Source of the DNA: Cellulosimicrobium cellulans
GTDB lineage: Bacteria > Actinomycetota > Actinomycetes > Actinomycetales > Cellulomonadaceae
NCBI RefSeq assembly: GCF_016921195.1
Contig: NZ_JAFGYF010000002.1
Coordinates: 62,001-126,000, forward strand
Reading direction: 5' to 3'
DNA length: 64,000 nt
A program made the translations under genes and the position numbers. This document shows, piece by piece, positions 38,061-47,026 of this stretch. The notes under the pieces are model-generated. The model worked only from the letters and a program-made list of their open reading frames with translations. It was not told the origin of the DNA and made no database searches. How positions within the stretch are numbered: position 1 is the stretch's first letter; each line of letters starts with the position of its first letter.

Positions 38061-40886
38061 TCAGGCGCCGTGGCGCTCGACCAGGGCGGGCACGTGGTCT
38101 CGCGCCGTCCAGCGCCGCCCGACCCATTTGATCACCTCGACGAGCAGGAAGACGACGAGCGCGAGCCCGAACGTCTTGCCCCACTCCGCCAGGGCGATGG
38201 GCGCCGAGTCGAACCAGGAGTGCATGAACGGCGTGTAGACGAACACGGCCTGCAGCGCGAGGAGCGTGACGGCCGAGACCCAGATGACGCGGTTGCCGCG
38301 CAGCACGTCGAGCGTGAGGCTCGACCGGTCGAGGAAACGGCAGTTGAACAGGTAGGCGAGCTGGCCGAGAGCGAGCATCGTCACAGCGGTCGTCTGCGCC
38401 TCGGCGAGCGGGACGCCCTGCGCCCGCTCGACGTAGAACAGCAGGATGGTCGCGCCGCCGATGAGGAGCGAGACGAGCAGGATGCGGCGCACGTACGCGC
38501 CGTCGAGGATCGACGCCCGGGGGTCGCGCGGGGCGCGGCGCATGACGTCGGGCTCCGCCTTCTCGTACGCGAGCGCGAGGGACAGCGTGACGGCGGTGAT
38601 CATGTTGATCCACAGCACCTGGACCGGTTGGAGCGGCAGCGTCAGGCCGAACAGGACCGCGACGAGGATGACGAGCGACTGCGCGCCGTTGGTCGGCAGG
38701 AGAAAGAGCACGGACTTGCGGATGTTGTCGTAGATCCGCCGTCCCTCCTTCACGGCCCGCTCGATGGTCGCGAAGTTGTCGTCCGCGAGCACGACCTCCG
38801 CGGCCTCCTTGGTCGCCTCCGTGCCCTTGATGCCCATCGCGACGCCGACGTCCGCCTGGGTGAGGGCCGGGGCGTCGTTCACGCCGTCGCCCGTCATGGC
38901 GACGACCTCGCCGTGCGACTGCAGGGCGGAGACGATCCGGATCTTGTGCTCGGGGCTCGTGCGCGCGTACACGTCGACGTCGCGCACCACCTGGCGCAGC
39001 CGCTCCGTGCTCATCTCCTCGAGCTCAGGGCCGGTGAGCACGGCGGGCGTGACGTTCCCGCCGGTCCCGCCGTGGGGGTCCACGATGCCCATCTCGCGGC
39101 CGATCGCGAGCGCCGTGCCCGCGTGGTCGCCCGTGATCATCTTGACGCGGATGCCCGCGTCGCGGCACTCGGCGATGGCCTCGATCGCCTCGGGCCGCGG
39201 TGGGTCGACGATGCCGACGAGCCCGCACAGCTCGAGCCCGTCCGCGACGTCGTCGACGTCGAGGTCGTCCGTGCCCGCGGCCGCGGTCCGCCGGGCGGCC
39301 GCGAGCACGCGCAGCCCCCGCCCGCCGAGCGCGTCGATCTGCGCGTCCCAGAACGCGCGGTCGAGCGGCTCGGTGCGGCCGTCGTCGCCCACTTGGGTCG
39401 CGCAGCGGTCGAGCACGCGGTCCGGTGCGCCCTTGACGTGCACGTGCAGGCCGCCGTCGGGGTCGGCGTCGAGCGTCGCCATGAACTTGTTCTCGGACTC
39501 GAACGGCACGACGGCGACGCGCCGCCACCCCGTCGGGTCGACGCCGGCCTTCATACCGAGCGTGCGCAGCGCGCCCTCGGTCGGCTCTCCCACGAGCCGC
39601 CAGCCGTCGGCGTCCGACTCGTCGGGCACGATCCGCGCGTCGTTGCAGAGCATCATGACGGTCGCCAGGGCTGCGAGGTCCTGGTCGTCGCCGAGGTCCG
39701 CGTGCCGCTCGCCGGCCTCGTCGAGCGTGACGTCGCCGACCGGGGCGTACCCCGCGCCCCCGACCGCGAACGTGCGTCCGCTCGTGCGGACCGTGCGCGC
39801 CGTCATCTCGTTCTTGGTGAGCGTGCCCGTCTTGTCCGAGCAGATCGTCGTGACGGACCCGAGCGTCTCGACCGCGGGCAGCTTGCGCGTGATCGCGCGG
39901 CGGCGGGCCATCTGCTGCACGCCGAGCGCGAGCGTGATCGTCACGAGCGCGGGCAGGCCCTCCGGCACCGCGGCGACCGCGAAGCCGATCGACGCCGAGA
40001 TCAGCTCCGGGACGGTGAAGTCGTGGAAGACGCGGCCGATGATCACCATGACCACGGCCATCGCGAGGATGAGCACCGCGAGCAGCTTGCCGAACCGGTC
40101 GAGCTGGCGCGTGAGCGGCGTCGCGAGGCTGCGGACCTCGGAGATCATGGTCTGGATCCGGCCGATCTCGGTCGCCGTGCCCGTCGCGGTGACGACCCCG
40201 ACCCCCTGGCCCGCCGCCACGAGCGTGCTCGAGAAGAGCATGCTCGACCGGTCGCCCACGCCGGCGTCCACGGCGACGGCGTCGACCCTCTTGGCCGCCG
40301 CGACGGACTCGCCCGTGAGCGCCGACTCCTCGACGCGCAGGTTCGTCGCCTGGATCAGCCGCACGTCCGCGGGGACGCGGTCGCCCGAGCGCACCCGGAC
40401 GACGTCGCCCGGCACGACGTCGTCGGCGTCCACGCGCGCCCACGCGCCGTCGCGCCGCACCTCGGCGTTGACCGAGAGCATGTTGCGGATGCCCTCCAGG
40501 GCGCTCTCCGCGCGACCCTCCTGGACGAAGCCGATCGCCGCGTTGACGACGGCGACCGCGAGGATCACCGTGAAGTCGACCCAGTCGCCGAGGATCGCCT
40601 TGAGCACGGCCGAGACGAGCAGGATGTAGATGAGGATGTCGTCGAAGTGGACGAGGATCCGCTTCCACAGCGGGTCACGCTGCGGCGGGGGCAGCCGGTT
40701 GGGCCCCACTTCCGCGAGCCGTGCCGCGGCGTCGGCGTTCGAGAGCCCGCCCGCGTCCGAGCCCAGCTCGGCGAGGACGTCGTCGGGCGGGCGCGACCAC
40801 GGCACGTCGAGCGGGCGCCCGGCGGTGCCTACGGAGGTCGACGAGGCCGTCGTGGGGGTCGATGCAGCGTCCGGCGCGGATCCCAT
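38061..40886 (-). CDS. P-type cation-transporting ATPase (SERCA-like, P2A type)
   Basis: A 941-residue P-type ATPase. Actuator motif SALTGES near 218, phosphorylation site SDKTGTLT near 352, nucleotide domain with KGAPDRVL, hinge MTGDGVNDAPAL near 665, and about ten membrane helices are all present. The helix-4 motif AAVPEGLPALVTI is that of Ca2+/Na+-type P2A pumps rather than Cu or K pumps, so calcium or sodium export is likely. An 85-residue N-terminal cation ATPase domain is included. ATG 40886 is the only good start near the conserved N-terminus. It ends close to the small Cys-rich gene. Confidence 0.94.
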   Translation of the reverse strand: MGSAPDAASTPTTASSTSVGTAGRPLDVPWSRPPDDVLAELGSDAGGLSNADAAARLAEVGPNRLPPPQRDPLWKRILVHFDDILIYILLVSAVLKAILGDWVDFTVILAVAVVNAAIGFVQEGRAESALEGIRNMLSVNAEVRRDGAWARVDADDVVPGDVVRVRSGDRVPADVRLIQATNLRVEESALTGESVAAAKRVDAVAVDAGVGDRSSMLFSSTLVAAGQGVGVVTATGTATEIGRIQTMISEVRSLATPLTRQLDRFGKLLAVLILAMAVVMVIIGRVFHDFTVPELISASIGFAVAAVPEGLPALVTITLALGVQQMARRRAITRKLPAVETLGSVTTICSDKTGTLTKNEMTARTVRTSGRTFAVGGAGYAPVGDVTLDEAGERHADLGDDQDLAALATVMMLCNDARIVPDESDADGWRLVGEPTEGALRTLGMKAGVDPTGWRRVAVVPFESENKFMATLDADPDGGLHVHVKGAPDRVLDRCATQVGDDGRTEPLDRAFWDAQIDALGGRGLRVLAAARRTAAAGTDDLDVDDVADGLELCGLVGIVDPPRPEAIEAIAECRDAGIRVKMITGDHAGTALAIGREMGIVDPHGGTGGNVTPAVLTGPELEEMSTERLRQVVRDVDVYARTSPEHKIRIVSALQSHGEVVAMTGDGVNDAPALTQADVGVAMGIKGTEATKEAAEVVLADDNFATIERAVKEGRRIYDNIRKSVLFLLPTNGAQSLVILVAVLFGLTLPLQPVQVLWINMITAVTLSLALAYEKAEPDVMRRAPRDPRASILDGAYVRRILLVSLLIGGATILLFYVERAQGVPLAEAQTTAVTMLALGQLAYLFNCRFLDRSSLTLDVLRGNRVIWVSAVTLLALQAVFVYTPFMHSWFDSAPIALAEWGKTFGLALVVFLLVEVIKWVGRRWTARDHVPALVERHGA

Positions 40887-40958
40887 GACCCTATTCGACT
40901 CCCGATGCCCGGATCGCGCGAGAGACGAAGGACCGTGAGCCGCGCCACGCACTCCCGG

Positions 40959-41372
40959 TCAGTGTGACGAGAACGGGTTCACGACGGGAGCGCCGCTGTC
41001 GACGAAGTCCTTGGTGTTCCGCGTCGCCACCGTGAGCCCATGGGCGAGCGCGGTCGCCGCGAGCAGCGAGTCGACGACGGGTAGCGGGCGTGCCGCGTGC
41101 ACGGCAGGCCATCGCTGCGCGATCTCGAGCGTCACGGGGAGGATGCGGTCCCCGTACGTCTCCTCGAGACCATGGACCCACGTCTCGAGTGCGGCTGCCC
41201 GCGCGGCATCGCGGGGGACGAGGCGCTGGACACCTGTGCGGATCTCGCCGATGGTCAGCACCGAGAGGTAGATCTGATGGGTCCGGAGCCCGCGGAGCCA
41301 GGCGACGACGTGCTCGTCCGCGCGGGGTCGTACGAGCTCGGAGACGACGTTCGTGTCGAGCAGGTACCTCAC
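40959..41372 (-). CDS. vapC: VapC-like PIN-domain toxin
   Basis: A 137-residue PIN ribonuclease. The acidic metal-binding residues Asp6 (LLDTN), Glu43 (TIGEIRTG), Asp101 (VVDSLL) and Asp122 (NTKDF) are all visible. These toxins cleave RNA, often tRNA or rRNA, when the antitoxin is degraded. The GTG at 41372 overlaps the antitoxin stop (GTGA), so it is translated after its antitoxin, the normal arrangement. The target is unknown. Confidence 0.93.
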   Translation of the reverse strand: MRYLLDTNVVSELVRPRADEHVVAWLRGLRTHQIYLSVLTIGEIRTGVQRLVPRDAARAAALETWVHGLEETYGDRILPVTLEIAQRWPAVHAARPLPVVDSLLAATALAHGLTVATRNTKDFVDSGAPVVNPFSSH

Positions 41373-41620
41373 GCGTCGATCCCGAGATCGAGCTCACGCA
41401 GCGGAGTCCGGTCACGGACGATCTCGAGGTCGTCCGTCGTGGGCGCCTTGAGGAGGTAATCGGCGAGTTCCACGCGGACCCCGGCGAGTTCGTGGTAGAG
41501 GTCGATTCCGACGACGACGGCGATTTCCTTTCCGTGCCGTGTGATGACCTGCGGGCCGTTCTCGGCCTCTCGCAAGACTTCGCTGAGGCGTTGCTTCGCG
41601 TCTTGCACCTGCCAGCTCAT
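41369..41620 (-). CDS. vapB: Phd/YefM-type antitoxin
   Basis: An 83-residue antitoxin beginning MSWQVQDAKQRLSEVLREA with ITRHGKEIAVVVGID, the Phd/YefM N-terminal DNA-binding fold; the C-terminal LRELDLGIDA would wrap the toxin. GGAGG six bases before ATG 41620 sets the start. It should repress the operon through the inverted repeat at 41638-41664. Confidence 0.92.
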   Translation of the reverse strand: MSWQVQDAKQRLSEVLREAENGPQVITRHGKEIAVVVGIDLYHELAGVRVELADYLLKAPTTDDLEIVRDRTPLRELDLGIDA

Positions 41621-41637
41621 GTGAACCTCCACATCGT

Positions 41638-41664
41638 GTCCCGTCTGGACAGTCTAGACGGGAC
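41638..41664. promoter_or_regulatory. Operator and -10 of the toxin-antitoxin operon
   Basis: GTCCCGTCT (41638-41646) and AGACGGGAC (41656-41664) are exact inverted repeats with a 9-base spacer. A minus-strand -10 TAGACT (41651-41656) lies within the site, so antitoxin binding would block its own promoter. The site is 18 bases upstream of the antitoxin ATG. Confidence 0.8.
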
Positions 41665-41710
41665 GTCTCGGCGGAGCCACGGCCCGTTGCGGTGCTGGAA
41701 GAATCGACGC

Positions 41711-42592
41711 GTGAGCGACGCCAGCACCCGGGCCGACCTGCGGGTCGTGCACGTCACCGACCCCGCCGACGACCGCCTCGCGGACTACAACCGACTGACC
41801 GACGTGGCGTTGCGGTCCAAGCACGAGCCCGAGAAGGGCCTCTACATCGCGGAGAGCTCAACCGTCATCCGGCGTGCGCTCGCCGCGGGGCACCGGCCGC
41901 GGTCGTTCCTCATGGCCGAGCGCTGGCTCGACGACCTCGCCGACGCCATCGTGGCACTGCCCATCGACGACGCGCCCGGCGGCACGGGCGAGCAGGTGCC
42001 GGTCTACGTCGGCGCCCCCGACGTGCTCGAGGCGATCACCGGGTTCCACCTGCACCGCGGGGCGCTCGCGGCGATGCACCGCCCGCCCCTCGCGAGCGTG
42101 CACGACCTTCTCTCGGCGGCCCGCGGTGGCACCGGCGCACGCCGTGTCGCGGTGCTGGAGGACATCGTCGACCACACCAACGTCGGCGCGATCTTCCGCT
42201 CCGCCGCCGCGCTGGGCGTGGACGCCGTGCTCGTCTCGCCGCGCTGCGCGGACCCGCTCTACCGCCGCTCGGTGCGCGTGAGCATGGGCACGGTGTTCCA
42301 GGTGCCGTGGACGCGGTTCGCCACGTGGCCGGGTGGGCTGGACGCGCTGCGCGAGGAGGGCTTCGTCGTCGCCGCGCTCGCGCTCGCCGACGACGCCGTG
42401 AGCCTCGACGACGTGGTCGCCGACCCGCCCGAGCGGCTCGCGCTCGTGCTCGGCACCGAGGGCGACGGTCTGTCGCACGGGGCGATCGAGGCGGCCGACC
42501 GGGTCGTGACGATCCCCATGGCCGGGGGAGTGGACTCGCTCAACGTCGCCGCGGCGTCGGCGGTCGCCTTCTGGGCGACGCGCGTGCCCTGA
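41711..42592 (+). CDS. TrmH/SpoU family RNA 2'-O-methyltransferase
   Basis: A 293-residue SPOUT methyltransferase. The substrate-binding N-terminal part (about 20-120, with LRSKHEPEKGLYIAES) precedes the knotted catalytic domain: motif 1 DHTNVGAIFRSAAALG near 157, motif 2 LVLGTEGDGLS near 247, motif 3 IPMAGGVDSLNVAAA near 272. It methylates a ribose in rRNA or tRNA using S-adenosylmethionine; the exact site is not readable from sequence. GTG 41711 follows AAGAAT (41699-41704) by six bases, so it may be leaderless. Confidence 0.93.
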   Translation: MSDASTRADLRVVHVTDPADDRLADYNRLTDVALRSKHEPEKGLYIAESSTVIRRALAAGHRPRSFLMAERWLDDLADAIVALPIDDAPGGTGEQVPVYVGAPDVLEAITGFHLHRGALAAMHRPPLASVHDLLSAARGGTGARRVAVLEDIVDHTNVGAIFRSAAALGVDAVLVSPRCADPLYRRSVRVSMGTVFQVPWTRFATWPGGLDALREEGFVVAALALADDAVSLDDVVADPPERLALVLGTEGDGLSHGAIEAADRVVTIPMAGGVDSLNVAAASAVAFWATRVP

Positions 42593-42694
42593 ACCGGACC
42601 GACCCCTCGCGGAGAACACTGGCCCGTCGACGGGAACAATCGAGCGGGACGGCGCGTTGGCCCCGTGTCCGTACGTCGTACGAGAAGAGGTTCC

Positions 42695-44849
42695 GTGCCG
42701 GTCCAGCCCTCCCCGTCCCTGCCTGACACCGATCACCGTGATCACCGTGATCACCGTGATCACCCCGATCCCGCGAAGCACGCCGTCGCGGAGGAGCAGC
42801 AGCATCTCGACGCCGCGCTCGTGCGACGCACCCAGCTCCTCGCGGAGCTCGACGCGCAGCTCGCCGTGCCGACCGACCCGGACGGTCCCGGCGCCGAGGA
42901 CGTCGTCGAGCGCTCCCGGCGCGCGGGGCTGCGCCGTCGGCGCGCCGAGCTCGAGCGTGCGGAGAGCGGGCTCGTGTTCGGCCGCGTCGACACGGTCGAG
43001 GGCGTGACGCGCCACATCGGGCGGGTGGGCATCGCCGCGTCCGACGACGACGCGGACCCGCTCGTGCTCGACTGGCGTGCCGACGGCGCCCGCGCCTTCT
43101 ACACCGCGACGGCGCGCGAGCCGCAGGGCCTCGCGCGGCGCCGGCACGTACGGACGGCGGGGGACCTGGTCACCGGCGTGGACGACGAGCCGCTCGACGG
43201 CTCGGCGACCGGGCCGGAGGGCGAGGGCGGCCTCGTCGGCGAGGGTGCGCTGCTCGCCGCGCTGTCGGAGCGCCGGACCGGCCGCATGGGCACCGCGGTC
43301 GCGACCCTCCAGGTCGAGCAGGACGCGATCGTGCGCGCCCCGGCCGAGCAGACGCTCGTCGTGCAGGGCGGCCCGGGGACGGGCAAGACCGTCGTCGCGC
43401 TGCACCGCGTCGCGTACCTGCTGTTCACCCACCCGCACCTGGCCCAGCGCGGCGTGCTCCTGCTCGGACCGTCGACGCGCTTCCTCGAGTACGTGGCCCA
43501 GGTGCTGCCCGCGCTCGGCGAGACGGCCGTCGTGTCGGCCACGTGCGACACGCTCGTCCCCGGCGTCGTGCCGGAGCGTGACGAGCCGCGGGACGTGGCC
43601 GAGCTCAAGGGCCGCGCGCTGTGGCAGGACGTCGTCGCCCGGTACGTCGACTCCCTCGTCCCGGACGCGCGGGCGCTGACGGTGCGGCTCGACGGCGAAC
43701 CGCTCACGCTCGGGACGGACCGGGTCGCCCAGGACCTGCGGGCCGCCCGGGCGGGCGGCCGCAGCATGCTGGCCGCGCGGCGCCGGGCCGTGGACCTGCT
43801 GCTCGACGCGCTCGTCGACGAGGCCGCGGCCCGTTACGCCGAGATGCTCGAACGCGTCGAGGAGGGGTTCGAGGACGTGCTCGGGCGAGCTGACCGACGA
43901 CGATCTCGAGCGGCTCCGCGGCGAGCTCGCGCGCGAGGCGGGGTTCACGGCCGCCGTCGACGCCTGGTGGCCGGTCGCGGACGCGCGCACGGCGCTCGCG
44001 GACCTGCTGGGCGACGCCGCGCTGCTCGCACGCCACGCGCCCGAGCTCTCGGCCTCGGAGGTCCGCCGGGTGACGGGCGAGCCCGCCGCGCTCGCGCCGA
44101 GCGACGTCCCGCTCCTCGACGCGCTCGCCGACGCGCTGGGGGCTCCGGACGCCCTCGGTGAGCAGGGCGAGTTCCTCGCGCAGCGCGCGGCGACTCGCCG
44201 CGACTGGGTCTACGGGCACGTCGTGGTCGACGAGGCGCAGGAGCTCTCACCCATGCAGTGGCACATGGTGCTGCGCCGCTGCCCGACCCGGTCGGTGACC
44301 GCCGTCGGGGACGTCGACCAGACCGAGGCGCCGCACCGCCACACCGACTGGGCGGACGTCGTCGGCCCGGTCTTCGGCGAACGCTGGCACCGCGCGGACC
44401 TGACGATCTGCTACCGCACGCCGCGCGAGGTCATGGAGGTCGTCGGGCCGGTGCTGCGCGCGGCGGGCAGCCGCAACGCGCCGCCCCGCGCCGTGCGCGA
44501 GACCGGCGTGACGCCGCGCGACGTCGTCCTGCCCGCCGGAACCCGGGACGCGGCGCTGGGCGCGGCGGTGGCCGCGGAGGTCGCGCGCCTCGCCGAGCGG
44601 TACGACGGCGGTTCCGTCGGCGTCGTCGCGCCGCGCGACCGGCTGGAGCGCCTGGGGGCCACCGTGAGCGGGGTCCCCGTCCTCAGCACCTCGGAAGCGA
44701 AGGGGCTGGAGTGGGACGCGGTGGTCGTCGTCGACCCGGACGGCATCGCGGCGGAGCCGCGCGGGTGGAACGGGCTGTACGTCGCGATGACCCGGTGCAC
44801 GCAGGAGCTCGCGCGCGTCGCCGTCGACGCGGCGACCGGCGCCGTCTGA
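42695..44849 (+). pseudogene. HelD-like ATPase interrupted by a one-base frameshift
   Basis: From GTG 42695 (GAAGAGG upstream) the frame encodes a HelD/HelR-type superfamily-1 ATPase: an N-terminal helical region with DHR repeats, VFGRVDTVEG and a DWRADG motif, Walker A VVQGGPGTGKTVVALHR near 225. It breaks near 43882-43887; the rest, with GELTDDDLERLRGELA, VVVDEAQELSPMQW, CYRTPREV and GLYVAMTR, lies in another frame to 44849. Total length is 718 codons plus one base; dropping one G of the GGG at 43883-43885 restores a 717-residue protein. It is a paralogue of the HelR gene at 54.4 kb but lacks an upstream rifamycin element. Confidence 0.75.
42731..42764 (+). repeat. Short tandem repeat of a 9-base unit
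   Basis: GATCACCGT occurs three times and is followed by a partial fourth GATCACC. It encodes the DHRDHRDHRDH run at residues 13-23 of the HelD-like protein. The units are identical at DNA level, so copy number may vary between strains by slippage; because nine is a multiple of three, the frame would be preserved. Confidence 0.85.
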
Positions 44850-44858
44850 CGCCCGTGC

Positions 44859-45563
44859 TCAGCCGCGGGAGGTCGAATCGGCGAATCGGTCGACCTCCCG
44901 CACCACGACCTCGACGAGGGACGGGTCGCCGAGCGGGAGGAAGTGGCCCGCGAGGGGCAGCTCGACGTTCCGCCCGCCCTCGAGTCGGCCCGTCTCGGGG
45001 ATGTGCGGGTCGAAGCGCGGGTAGACGGCCGTGATCCGGGCGTCGACGCCGCGCTCGGCGGCGAGCGCGAGCAGCGCCGCGTCCCGCGGCGAGAACGCGC
45101 GCAGCGTGCGGCCCAGGAGGTAGCGCGCGTAGCTCGAGCCGCTGAACGGTGTCGCGACGGCGACCATGCCGGCCACGCGCGACCCGGCGGACGACAGCAT
45201 GACGCGCTTGCCGACGAGTCCGCCCTTGCTGTGCGCGACGAGGACGACGTCGTGCAGGTCCGCCTCCGCGAGGAAGGCCGCGGTGCGGTCGGCCGCCTCG
45301 GCGAAGGGCCGCCGGTTGTAGCCGAGGCCCGGCACCGCGTGCACCGGGTGCCCGGCCCGCGCGAGCGCTGTCGCCACCGGCGCGAGCAGCTGCCACGTCT
45401 CGTAGACGCCGGGCAGCAGCACGACGGGGTCGCGGCCGCCCGGCCCGCGCGGGACGGGTCGCCGCGCCCTCACCACTCCCGCGACCTGACGCGCCGCGAC
45501 GTACGCGTAGTCCGCCACGCGGTCGCGCAGCCGCAGCGTCCCCGCCCACCGTGGCGCCCTCAC
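44859..45563 (-). CDS. Alpha/beta hydrolase (lipase/esterase-like)
   Basis: A 234-residue hydrolase. VVLLPGVYETWQLL supplies the oxyanion-hole region, the nucleophile Ser is in LVAHSKGGLVG, and a late GHFLP supplies the candidate catalytic His. The Lys after the nucleophile Ser is as in class 2 lipase-like and PGAP1-like proteins, so a lipid ester is a possible substrate. GTG 45563 overlaps the stop of the other hydrolase (GTGA). Confidence 0.88.
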   Translation of the reverse strand: MRAPRWAGTLRLRDRVADYAYVAARQVAGVVRARRPVPRGPGGRDPVVLLPGVYETWQLLAPVATALARAGHPVHAVPGLGYNRRPFAEAADRTAAFLAEADLHDVVLVAHSKGGLVGKRVMLSSAGSRVAGMVAVATPFSGSSYARYLLGRTLRAFSPRDAALLALAAERGVDARITAVYPRFDPHIPETGRLEGGRNVELPLAGHFLPLGDPSLVEVVVREVDRFADSTSRG

Positions 45564-46372
45564 GCGAGCCCGCCCGCGTCGAGGACGGTCGCGACGACGC
45601 CCTCCGGGTCGGCGTCCATCGCATGGTGCCGGCCGCGGACCTCCCGGGGCGTGCCGTGCGGTGCGGCGGCGGCGAGCTCACGGACCCACGCGCGCGGCGC
45701 GACGGGGTCGTGCGCTCCGCGCAGCACGACGACGCGGCCCGGCACGCGCGGCAGCACCTCCTCGAGGCGGTGCGCGAGCATGGTCCGCACCTGGCGCGCG
45801 TAGTACGGGAGCGAGCTCCGCAGCACGTAGTCGACGGCGAGCGTCGCGAGCGCGCGCGGCCGTTCGCCGAGCGCGTCGTGCGCGAGCCGCAGCGCCTGGC
45901 GGGGCGCGGAGCGGGCGCGCCGGTCCGCCGTCGGGCCGATCAGCACGCCGGCGGGCGCCTCGCGCGGGTGGTCGGCCATGGCCTGTCCCACGACCTGGGC
46001 GCCCATCGAGTGGCCGACGAGCACGACCGGGGGAGGCGGGCCGGCCGAGGAGTCGAGGACGTGGCGGCGCACGTAGTCCGCGACGACGGCGGCGTGCTCC
46101 TCGATCGGCACGTTCCGCCGCGCGCGGGGCGCGGCGCCGAACCCGGGGAGGTCGATCGCGTGCACGGCGACGGCCGGCCCTGCGCCGGGGCGCAGCAGCG
46201 CCGTCCGCACCGGGTCGAACGCGCGGGACGACGACCCGACGCCGTGCACGAGCACCACGGCGAGCCCCGGCACCTCTGCGCCCGACACGTGCGCGACGGC
46301 CGTGAGGTCGCCGGCCGGGAAGCGCACGTCGACGGTGTCCGGTCCCGAGCGGTCGGGGGCGTCCGCGGTCAT
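45560..46372 (-). CDS. Alpha/beta hydrolase
   Basis: A 270-residue hydrolase: VVLVHGVGSSSRAFDPV oxyanion region, nucleophile Ser in LVGHSMGAQVVG, Asp in LRGAHDPVAP and His in GRHHAMD, a full catalytic set. The substrate is unknown. It is the first of two coupled hydrolase genes. It is unlike its partner in sequence, so the pair is not a recent duplication. Confidence 0.9.
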   Translation of the reverse strand: MTADAPDRSGPDTVDVRFPAGDLTAVAHVSGAEVPGLAVVLVHGVGSSSRAFDPVRTALLRPGAGPAVAVHAIDLPGFGAAPRARRNVPIEEHAAVVADYVRRHVLDSSAGPPPPVVLVGHSMGAQVVGQAMADHPREAPAGVLIGPTADRRARSAPRQALRLAHDALGERPRALATLAVDYVLRSSLPYYARQVRTMLAHRLEEVLPRVPGRVVVLRGAHDPVAPRAWVRELAAAAPHGTPREVRGRHHAMDADPEGVVATVLDAGGLA

Positions 46373-46427
46373 CGCACCAGGATGGCGTGCGGGGTCCGCC
46401 TCGCGCGCGACGGGCGGCGCCGGACGT

Positions 46428-46463
46428 GACGGAGCGGGCCCGGCGACCCGGACCCGCTCCGTC
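46428..46463. terminator. Terminator hairpin downstream of the SRPBCC gene
   Basis: Sixteen-base arms (46428-46443 and 46448-46463) with one G-T-type mismatch and a CGAC loop lie 32 bases beyond the SRPBCC stop on its transcription path, before the hydrolase operon. Confidence 0.78.
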
Positions 46464-46494
46464 GCGTCGCCGGCGGCCGGCGGGCGTCGAGGCG

Positions 46495-46944
46495 TCAGCT
46501 GACGTCTCCGCGCCAGGCGCCCGTCTCGGTCCCGCGGGACTCGATGAACTCCTTGAACCGCGCGAGGTCGCCCTTGACACGGCGCTCGTCGAGGTGGAGG
46601 GCGTCGCCGACCTTCTCCACGACGCCCTCGGGCGACCAGTCGAGCTGGACGGTCACGCGGGTCTGCGTGTCGTTCAGCCGGTGGAACGTGACGACGCCCG
46701 CGTGGTCCGGACCGGAGGTGCTGTTCCACGCGACGCGCTCGTCCGGGTGCTGCTCGGTGATCTCCGCGTCGAACTCGCGCTCGACGCCACCGATCTTCGT
46801 CCTCCAGTGCGTGTGCGTCGCGTCGAGCTGACGGATCTCCTCCACGCCCTCCATGAAGCGCGGGAACTCCTCGAACTGCGTCCACTGGTCGTAGGCCGTG
46901 CGGACGGGGACGTCGACGTCGATCGACTGGGTGACCGTGCTCAT
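46495..46944 (-). CDS. SRPBCC (polyketide cyclase/dehydrase-like) protein
   Basis: A 149-residue single-domain START-like protein. TQSIDVDVPVRTAYDQWTQF followed by FPRFMEGVEE opens it, and VTVQLDWSPEGVVEKVGD with a C-terminal helix closes it, all typical of the CoxG/cyclase-like SRPBCC group that binds hydrophobic ligands. No catalytic residue can be named. AGGAGGT seven bases before ATG 46944 sets the start; a longer in-frame reading to 46998 lacks family similarity. Confidence 0.9.
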   Translation of the reverse strand: MSTVTQSIDVDVPVRTAYDQWTQFEEFPRFMEGVEEIRQLDATHTHWRTKIGGVEREFDAEITEQHPDERVAWNSTSGPDHAGVVTFHRLNDTQTRVTVQLDWSPEGVVEKVGDALHLDERRVKGDLARFKEFIESRGTETGAWRGDVS

Positions 46945-47026
46945 CGGTGTGACCTCCTGGGGTAGCGGGCGGTACCTCTTCACCCTGACCGGGGTCACGT
47001 TCGCTCGCGCGTCGAACGCGCCCCGC

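Noticed and set aside
42666-42684. Short palindrome near GTACGTCGTACG upstream of the HelD-like gene as an RAE
   Set aside because: It does not resemble the GGGG...CTTGCGGCAAG...CCCC arrangement and is too short to be informative.
42731-42764. Tandem GATCACCGT repeats as a CRISPR array or iteron origin
   Set aside because: Units are nine bases without spacers, in frame within a protein, and only about four copies.
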